A DNA stretch of 50,541 bases from Chromera velia (Eukaryota; Sar; Chromeraceae): NCBI GenBank assembly GCA_018398765.1, contig JAHBMJ010000313.1, forward strand, positions 1-50,541, written 5' to 3'. The translations under genes were made by a program, and so were the position numbers. The notes beneath the pieces are model-generated. The model made no database searches. It was not told the DNA's origin and saw only the letters and a list, made by a program, of their open reading frames with translations. Of this stretch, positions 43,512-50,541 are shown one piece after another (within the stretch, counting starts at the first letter, position 1; the number at the start of each line of letters is the position of its first letter).

Positions 43512-45844
43512 GCTTCTCCAGGCGCTCAAGAATCCCAAGCGGAGGGAAAGGAAAATTGAAAAGCAGAAGACTACATCAGAAGCGTCCATCCAGACTGAGT
43601 CTGTGCATGCGAAAGGAAAAGCAAAAAGGAAAAGACACGACCGCGGTGGAAGAGAAACACCTAGAGAAACATATACCGACTCGCTCTCTTTTTCATCGTT
43701 GGGTCTCTCTGAGTACAAGTGTACGCTGTATTTTCGTGTAATTCTTTTTTTAAAAAGTTACAGTCTATATGAAAGAACGACGTTTTTATTATTTTCTAAC
43801 GTTAACGCGTGCTGTGAAACCTAGTGTAAAATTTGTAAAAGCACTTTAAAATAAGTTAATCCATGCATAAAAAAATTTGGATACCTATTTGGATACTGTA
43901 ATTAGGATGCTTGTTTAGGTACAGTAAGGTCAGGTAAGGTCTAAAGTAAGGTAGTAAGATAAGGTTAAAAATTGAAATTTAACGATTTTTTGGCTATACC
44001 TAAGACATTACCCTCAAATTTTTTAAAACTCAAATCTACCTAAATTTTTATAAATCAAAGTATTTTTTTGTTTATAAGGCCGCCGAGATAAGGCTGGAGA
44101 TAAAAGATTATGATGAAGGGATTTATTGGTGCCTCGATGCAAGCGCCGGCCGCTAGCGCTGTTTTACCTTTCGTCGCTCAGATATAACACAACGTTTTTT
44201 ACAATCAAAACACTCATGCATTCTACTACTCTTTTTAGAGTGTTACAGCTTTTTGAGGAATCGGAATCATACTATAGTTGACATATTTTATTTCAAGAAA
44301 ATGTGTAACAAATTTTTTTTTTGGTAGTGTTTAGGTATCTTCTAGGGTATCTTTCGGTATCTTACAATAATTTTTTAAGTATAAAGCTATTCAGAAGCCT
44401 ATTCTAAAACATTGTACGTTTCCGTTCGGGTAAACATCTAGAGGAACCTTGTCTTCACCAAAATAACGAACACACGAGTGACACGACACCTAGCACGACA
44501 CTTGGCAAGCTTGCGATGAGCAATGCGATCGATCTACCGTGCGATTCTGTCACATGCATGAAATAGAGTGTTGAAAACGTGAAGTGGCATCTAATACGTA
44601 CGCGTGCAAAAAGATGCATCACTGTCACAGTGAGAATGAGGTTTGTGCGATGTCAAATAAGAGGAGAGCAGGAGTGGACCGCAACCCTGAACCCGGACCT
44701 GACCTCGAGGGCTTAGTTCTTTTCGCCTAGCTACCTGTCCGTCTATCTGTGTACGTATCTTCCTCCATGGCTGGCTTCCTGCCTGCCCATCTGTCTGTAA
44801 TTTTCCGACTGTCTGTCTCTCTGCCCGTGCGTCCTTCTGCTTGCGAACGTCTGCCTGTCTGTGTCCTTTGCTGTCTCTCTGCGCCTGTCTCTCTTTCTTT
44901 CTCGCTCTCTCGCACTCTCTCGTTCTCTGTATCTTTGCGTGCGCCCGCATGCGACCCCATTGTCTGTGTCCTCATTGCTTCTCTCTCCTTTCCTGAGGAG
45001 AGAGCAGTAGAAACTGTGGTCTGTCGGTCTGCGGGCTTCTCTCCATCCGCATGTTTTGCCGTTTTTGTGTTTCGTCCTTTGCTTCGTCTTCAAAGAGGCA
45101 TGAGCAAAATGAAATACGCAAGAAAGACAAAAAACACTCAGCCAGCCTCACTGTCTGACAGTCAGTCTGCCTCTTTCTCGGTCATGCGAGTGGCCTTTTG
45201 TCTCTCGCAAGTCCTTTGATTGATCTTCCTGGAAGAAGAAATTCTGCTTTCAAGGACTTTCCTTCCTTCCACCCATGAATGACATTCTGCTGAGCAGACA
45301 GAGAGATACGACCTTTGACAGTGTCTGTTTTTCTTTCATTCATTCATTCATTCATTCTTTCTTTCTTTGTCCCTCTCTCTCTCTCTCTTTTTCTTTCCTT
45401 CCTTCTTTGTCTCCATTTGGTCGATCATGGACCAGCCAATGAGTCTTCTCTCTTTCTCTCTCTCTCTCTGTCTCTCTCTCTCTCTCTTTCTCCCTCTCTC
45501 TTTCTCTCACTGTCTCACCAGTGAATGCGGTCCTTTGATGATTCGTTCTTGCTCTTCGTTCTCTTCTCCTCGAAGTGAGATGGAGGAAATCCCAACATGA
45601 AAAAAGACAGACCCCATTAAAGAAACCACAAACTCACACAGATCCTCACTCCTCCGACCTCCTCCAAGAGACACTCATGATAAAAAAGGGAAAGAGCCGC
45701 CTCTCTCAACATGAAACAAACTGAATGCATGCCTGCACTTCTATTTTTTCTTAAACTCGACAAGAACATGCCGTCCCTTGTATGTACACTCATCCTCCCC
45801 TTTCTTCCAATTCCATCTCACCCGGACCCTCTCTCTCTGGTCCA
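43512..45844. other. Gene-poor interval
   Basis: Just after the stop at 43511 another frame (to about 43690) still looks Lys/Arg-rich and may be the displaced tail of the coiled-coil protein. From 43740 to about 44480 the DNA is AT-rich with repeated GGATACC/GGTATC and AAGGTAAGG motifs, like decayed mobile DNA. From 44700 to 45600 it is CT-rich low-complexity sequence with CATT and CT repeats. No gene was supported. Confidence 0.55.
45337..45500 (+). repeat. (CATT)n, (CTTT)n and (CT)n repeats
   Basis: Successive short tetra- and dinucleotide runs downstream of the RNase H2B gene. Confidence 0.85.
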
Positions 45845-47155
45845 TCACTTCTTCTTGAAGAAAGAGGAAATCAACTTTGTGCCCTTGGGGGGCTGGATCT
45901 GCTTCGCCTTGGGAGCCTTGCTGGGGCCCGGCTTCTGTCGGGTCTCCTGCTGCTTCTGTTGCTTCGATGGTCTGTTTTCGTTGTTGTCGTTTTCCTTCCA
46001 GTCTCTTCCCACGTTTCCCTCAGACGACTGCATTCCCTCCTCCAACTGTCTCTTCACCCCTCCCCCCTTGTCCTCAGGAGGGGGGACATCCAACCACTCC
46101 CTCGCCTTCTTCCGCATGCTCTCCGGCAAGAGGCACGACAAAAGAGCGAAACAAGAACGCATCGCGTCCTTTTCTGCAACAGCGTAAGTGCCCTCCACCC
46201 CACCATCCGAGGACATCTGCACGGAAGTTGCGTACATGAACTCTGGCAGAAACAGACGAGTACTCCCCCCCCCCTCCCCCTTTTCCACGGACCCCTCTCT
46301 TACTCTTTTCATCAGACGATCCATTTTCCTTCTCAACTCTGCCTGCAGCTTCTCCACACTCAGACGGATCATCCGTCTCCCCAGCAACTCCGTTGAGTCA
46401 CACACAGCCTCCACCCGTGCACGTGCAGAGGGGAGTTGAGAGATGAGCAGGAGAGAAAGCTTCTCTTCCTCCGATCCCTTTGGATACAGAGAAGAGAAAA
46501 GAGAACGCACTGCGTCCTCAAGAACCACAAACGCTTCCTTTTCCTTCCCCTCACAGAGAACCCCCCCCTCACTTCCCTCGGAGTCTCCAGTCACTCTTGA
46601 CAGAGCCTTAGCAGTGTCAGAAGAAAGGAGGAACGGAAGGAAGAGAAAAAGAGGGTCAAAGGGAGATGCCACCGTGAGGGACCCATCAGACAAAATTTCA
46701 TCTCCAACAAAGGCAGAACATGTCCCATGACCTCGAGGGGCAACCTGCAGTTCAAACAGCTCTGTACTTTTCGAATCTGCTTGCAACATGAAGAGCGCAG
46801 TCCCCTTTGAGCGTGGGTGTTGCATTTTCATCACTCGAGTCATCTTCTCGCCTTCTTTTGAAGATTCTCCATCCTCCCTTTGCGGCTGCACACACGGAGC
46901 TGAACGATCACGAAAGGTGACCAGAATTCGTTCTCTGGGGGCCCCCAAATTCGAATTATTTTTCCCAATAACCATGCTGCATTCAACCAATCTTGATGGG
47001 TGCCCTTCCCTGTGTACTTCTTCGTTACTCAACAGACAGCGTTCGAGCCCATGCAGGTCGAAGATGCAACCATGCAGGAGCAATTCCCCAATCGGTGTTT
47101 GCAGATCCAATGAAAGAAACTCGACCGCGACTGATCTTACAAGATTGATATGCAA
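45845..47155 (-). CDS. RNASEH2B: RNase H2 subunit B
   Basis: Single-exon gene of 436 residues. RNase H2 removes ribonucleotides from DNA; subunit B (Rnh202) is the non-catalytic scaffold that binds PCNA. Evidence: MQHPRSKGTALFML (about 111-124), then ELFELQVAP, then DGSLTVASPFDPLFLFLPFL (157-176), matching the triple-barrel region HP..G...LF / LFE / FATPVDPLFLLL of the family. A helical region follows (VEKLQAELRRKMDRLMKRV), then DAMRSCFALLSCLLPESMRKKAREWLDVPPPED, which aligns with the subunit's LISDYIPKEL...LKLPEP segment. The extreme C-terminus, TKLISSFFKKK, is a PCNA-interacting-type motif placed as in animal RNASEH2B. The real start may be the internal Met at residue 61, since the family N-terminus is shorter. 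It is transcribed divergently from the phosphatidylserine decarboxylase gene. Confidence 0.88.
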   Translation of the reverse strand: MHINLVRSVAVEFLSLDLQTPIGELLLHGCIFDLHGLERCLLSNEEVHREGHPSRLVECSMVIGKNNSNLGAPRERILVTFRDRSAPCVQPQREDGESSKEGEKMTRVMKMQHPRSKGTALFMLQADSKSTELFELQVAPRGHGTCSAFVGDEILSDGSLTVASPFDPLFLFLPFLLSSDTAKALSRVTGDSEGSEGGVLCEGKEKEAFVVLEDAVRSLFSSLYPKGSEEEKLSLLLISQLPSARARVEAVCDSTELLGRRMIRLSVEKLQAELRRKMDRLMKRVREGSVEKGEGGGSTRLFLPEFMYATSVQMSSDGGVEGTYAVAEKDAMRSCFALLSCLLPESMRKKAREWLDVPPPEDKGGGVKRQLEEGMQSSEGNVGRDWKENDNNENRPSKQQKQQETRQKPGPSKAPKAKQIQPPKGTKLISSFFKKK

Positions 47156-48071
47156 CTACAGAGACACAATGATGCGGGGAACTCAGCTGTCCGACTGCCA
47201 AGTCATGCCAAGTCACTGAGACTTATCTGAGACTTATATACTGGAAAGATACTGGAAAGCTGTTTGAAAAAGGAGACGGGCCGGATACATGCGGAGACGG
47301 AAGATGATCGATCTAAATTTGGCAAGCGGGGCTTTTTTGTCTGTTTTGAGCCAATGCATGCGCAAAAACCGGCACGCGCGGGCCGGTCTGCCTCAGTGCG
47401 CGCGGCTGATCGACCTCGGCACAGGTCTGTCAGATTCTCCTGGCACGACTTCATGGAATGCCTTAGTAACACTGAGTCTTCCTTAATTAGTATACACCTT
47501 CTACGCGAATCTTGCTTTTGTGTCACTTCAGCCGTCAGTTGCTGTGTCAAGGAGCCCAAGGTTTTCTTTCCGCAGTGCTGACAAGAGAGTGCCAATAAAT
47601 TGCTTAGAGTGTCCGTTCGTTTCCCTTTCCGTCGACTTCGGGCTCCCTGATCGAATCGGTGCGGCATCATGTTCAGGTCAGTGGAATGCAAACGGAGGTC
47701 CTGGCTTGTCTGAAAGACCAGTAATGACGCAGTGAAAGCTTTCTCGAATTGTGTGAAGAGTTCCTGCCAAGTGAATGGGGGGCAATGCGAGGTAGAGAGA
47801 CGGAGACGGCATTGGAGACGGGAGACGGATGACGAAGGAGACGAACAAGAAGGGAGTGTGAGGTTGCCTGACCAAAGCAGCAAAGGGGCGAGGGGGGAGT
47901 GGGAAGGGAGTAGCAGGGCAAGCCCGTGGGGAAAAGTGTCAGAAAGGCAATTCTCTTTTCCTCCACTACGCATCCTGAACTGCGGGCGTCTCGGTGATGG
48001 AAATGCCTCGGGAAGCGAACAAGGCTATGAACAAACCAGAAGCAAAGAAAATGCCCTCTGCTTGTCTGCAG
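47156..48071. promoter_or_regulatory. Divergent region with the unresolved 5' exon of the decarboxylase
   Basis: Between the RNase H2B start (minus) and the first recognised decarboxylase exon (plus). A first exon with the targeting sequence must lie here or in this direction, because exon 48072 begins at an acceptor in mid-codon. Open plus-strand sequence at about 47730-48060 is a candidate but could not be fixed. The minus-strand open frame at 47203-47973 lacks protein-like character. Confidence 0.4.
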
Positions 48072-50213
48072 GCGTCTCGACAACGCGATAGGAAAAAACA
48101 ACCGTCGGAAGGTCGTGGCAGCTGGGGGAGTGGTCTTCATGGCTTATCTGTTCCAACACAAATTCCATGAGGTCCTTTCGGCAACAGGAAACGCAGCAGA
48201 CATCACGGAAGAGGGCAAGGTTTGTTGGTTTGAGGCAAATGATGCGGTTTTCTTCAAACCCTGTCCACATAAATGGTTTGCATTGTGTGGAGAAAACGTG
48301 CGTCGTCATACCATTGGGTGGTTTCTTCAGTTGTGGCACAACATGCTTGGAAACACACAGTACAGATGATGTGAAGACCATAGAGATTCTTGAGGTTCTT
48401 CATAGTACTGTACTGATGCATTCATTGCAACACAATCCATTGCCGTGCGGTTGATTTTGTTCACGATTTTTGCGAAGAAAGTATTTCGAGGACGCAGCAA
48501 AATGGCTCTCAAGAATTCAGCTTGCGAGTGTTCAGGATGATGTCCCGAAACCGCATCTCTCCACCCATCCTCTTCTCCCCCCCTTTACTCCTTCTCTTTG
48601 TTTTTTTTTCTCATGCTGAGTTTTTGACTGTCTCGACCGACCTTTCATACATTATCTTTCCATGCAAGAATCCCTCCCTGCAGATCTTTTGGATACGGCA
48701 TCTCTTCGGTCGCATCAGGTCGTCTTATCAGGGGGAGTTCTTCGGACAGCGGCTCCCTGTGCATATGAGGTGGGGCGGAGGGGGGAGAAGAGACGTAGTG
48801 AAGGATCTGGCCTGTTGTGAATCTGGTGTGCCCCTGTGTCTTTCTTTGGTTTGCTGTTACATACGTGTCTTGTTCTCGGCAGATCGAGGAAACTGCGTGA
48901 CAGGGTGCCAGCAGGAGATGTAACAGAGTGACCCTGTGAGGGTGTGAGTGAGTGAGAGAAGTAGTGAATGAATGTATGACTGAGAGGGTGCGTGTTTGTT
49001 GGTGAATCACAGAGTGGGTGAGTGACTGAATGAGTGAGACAGTGGGAGTTTCAGTGGGCCAATGCGCGCGTGTGTGTCTCTGTGTATGTTTGTGTGTGGG
49101 TGCAGGGAGTCTATTTACCAAACCTTTGCCAGGGTGACGGGAGCTGACTTGAGCGAGGTTGGTGAGCCTGTTTTCTTCTGCACTTCTTCCATTTCTGAGT
49201 GCCTGTGTGTGTGTGTGTGCGCGCGCGGGCGCTGCCTGTAGCGTGCCTGCCTGCCTACCTGAATGAGCTGGTGAGTGGACCAAGTGGTTCAATAAAGGAC
49301 GGACAAAGAAAGGGATTGCGTGGATCAGCAAATGAAAAAATGAAGGCACAAGAGTAAGGCTTGAGTGCTTGCTTGCGTCGGTGTGTGCAGGCCCGCTTCC
49401 CCTTGGACAGCTACCACTCTGTCAACGAGCTCTTCGCACGGACGCTCAAAGACGGGGCCCGACCGCCAGAGGACCCCTCTCCGTCGGCTCTGGTGGGTAC
49501 CTGGGTGTGGGGGGGTGTTTGGAGGTCTGTGCGTGGCAAGGGAGAAAGAGATGCAGTGTGCGAATTGTGTATGTGTGTGTACTTGCTTTTTTCCCTCCTT
49601 GCCTGCTTGCTTGCTTGTTTGTTTGTTTGACGCAGCTGAGTCCAGTGGATGGAGTTGTGATGCGTTGCGGTCCTGTGCGAAGTGACCGAGTGGAGCAGGT
49701 GAAGGGGTCGACGTACAACCTCCGATCCTTCCTTGGAGAGAACCCCAGGAGGACCTGCAGGGTGGGTCGGTCAATGGAAATCAACTTGAGTAATACATCG
49801 ATCTATGAGTGCTTTGGTGTGGGTGTGAAGCAACCGGAAAGCTTCTTTCTGGAAGAACTCAGGAGGAGAAAGGGAAGACCACCGTTGTCAGTCAGCCTGT
49901 CTGCTTCCTCGAACCCTTTGGCCAATTGTAGTACCAGCGTGTGGGCAGACGGGCGGGAGCACTATAGACAATCATGTTCGGAAGACCATGTGGGGCCGTC
50001 TTGAAGTTTTTCTTCCGGTGGCTTTTTTCTTTAGTGCCTGCTTTTCCGCATGTTGACGTGCGTTTGCAGAATCCGCTGGCGTACATCGTCTTGTATCTCC
50101 CTCCAGGGGCGTACCACCACTTCCACGCCCCCTCGCGGTTAGAGGTGCAGACAACGAGGCACTTCGCAGGAGAAACAATCCCGGTCTTCAAGGGGATGCT
50201 CTCGAGAATTAAT
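48072..50213 (+). CDS. PSD: Phosphatidylserine decarboxylase, 5' and 3' incomplete
   Basis: Converts phosphatidylserine to phosphatidylethanolamine in mitochondrial or endomembranes. Exons 48072-48219, 48684-48769, 49106-49157, 49391-49492, 49636-49761 and 50070-50213 join in phase with GT..AG introns. Order of signatures: a membrane segment (RKVVAAGGVVFMAYLFQHK); GEFFGQRLPVHMR; ESIYQTFARVTGADLSE; DSYHSVNELFARTLKDGARP; LSPVDGVVMRCGPV with the conserved Asp-Gly; VKGSTYNLRSFLG; and YLPPGAYHHFHAPS, holding the His of the catalytic Asp-His-Ser set, followed by TRHFAGETIPV. The self-cleavage motif (LGST type) that forms the pyruvoyl group lies beyond the right edge. The N-terminal targeting exon is not identified, so mitochondrial versus ER location is open. 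Identification is secure; exon ends are inferred. Confidence 0.93.
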
Positions 50214-50216
50214 GTG

Positions 50217-50393
50217 TGTCTGTCTGTTTGTCTGTTTGTCTGTCTGTCTTTCTTTCTTTCTTTCTGTCTGTTTGTCTGTTTGTCTGTTTGTTTGTCTGTC
50301 TTTATGTCTTTCTGTCTGTCTTTCTGTCTGTCTGTCTGTTTGTGTGTGTGTGTGTGTCTGTCTGTCTGTCTGTCTGTCTGTCTGCCTGCCTGC

Positions 50394-50425
<32 letters not shown>

Positions 50426-50500
50426 GTGTGTGTGTGTGTGTCTGTCTGTCTGCCTGCCTGCCTGCCTGCCTGCCTGTCTGCCTGTCTGTCTGTCTGATGA
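50217..50500 (+). repeat. (TGTC)n / (TGCC)n tetranucleotide repeat
   Basis: Long TGTC-TGTT-TGCC run with embedded GT stretches, beginning a few bases after the donor at 50214 in the decarboxylase intron that runs to the window end. It yields false Cys/Leu/Ser frames. Confidence 0.95.
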
Positions 50501-50541
50501 CATGCATTGCTGAAAGAAGATGCAGAGTCGGAATTTCAACG

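Noticed and set aside
44749-45219. Plus-strand open frame of 156 codons
   Set aside because: CT-rich low-complexity translation (Ser, Leu, Val, Cys) with no domain features.
47203-47973. Minus-strand open frame of 256 codons upstream of RNase H2B
   Set aside because: Composition is not protein-like and it occupies the divergent promoter region; no family signal.
49892-50539. Minus-strand Arg/Gln/Thr-rich frame and plus-strand Cys/Leu frames at the right edge
   Set aside because: Products of the TGTC tetranucleotide repeat and of decarboxylase exons read in the wrong frame.

Overview
This is nuclear DNA of a eukaryote. Coding stretches are GC-rich exons separated by introns of roughly 100-1,500 bases with GT..AG ends, in many cases with a TGCAG or ATGCAG acceptor. 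Introns and spacers are full of CT, CA, GACA and GGAA simple repeats, and AT-rich islands separate some genes. The recurrent palindrome TGCATGCA, the microsatellite load and the protein families fit an alveolate, perhaps a photosynthetic chromerid such as Chromera. That assignment is inference, not proof.

Layout. (1) 348-641 (+): a small ubiquitin-like (beta-grasp) protein. It is followed by a large CT repeat and an AT-rich, gene-poor stretch to about 3.1 kb. (2) 3158-14006 (-): a long multi-exon gene whose C-terminal half looks like claspin/Mrc1, the S-phase checkpoint mediator. The acidic multi-exon segment 14256-17055 (-) upstream is either its 5' part or a separate, unrecognised gene. (3) 17931-19399 (+): a two-exon, cysteine-rich membrane protein, divergent from (2). 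(4) 19780-25500: a decayed DNA transposon with terminal inverted repeats and subterminal tandem arrays. It holds two divergent broken genes: a KDZ/Plavaka-like transposase fragment (+) and an unknown acidic protein (-). (5) 26594-35779 (-): a giant DUF3638/DUF3645 protein (about 2,700 residues) with a helicase-like Walker motif. It is interrupted by one in-frame TAG and has no recognisable 3' end next to the transposon. (6) 36989-43511 (+): a nucleotidyltransferase (TUTase/poly(A)-polymerase-like) whose exons join in phase to proline-rich exons, a tandemly duplicated G-patch exon pair and a coiled coil, suggesting one fusion gene. It carries two or three frame problems. (7) 45845-47155 (-): RNase H2 subunit B, ending in a PCNA-binding (PIP-like) tail. 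(8) 48072-50213 (+): phosphatidylserine decarboxylase, running off the right edge.

Themes. Claspin and RNase H2B both act at replication forks, but nothing shows co-regulation. Genes (2)/(3) and (7)/(8) form head-to-head pairs that could share promoters. Several otherwise well-preserved reading frames contain a single stop or a repeat-length frameshift, so some genes are pseudogenes or the assembly has errors at homopolymers and microsatellites; one N at 15068 marks such a place. Exon limits were placed by splice motifs and reading phase, not by transcripts.
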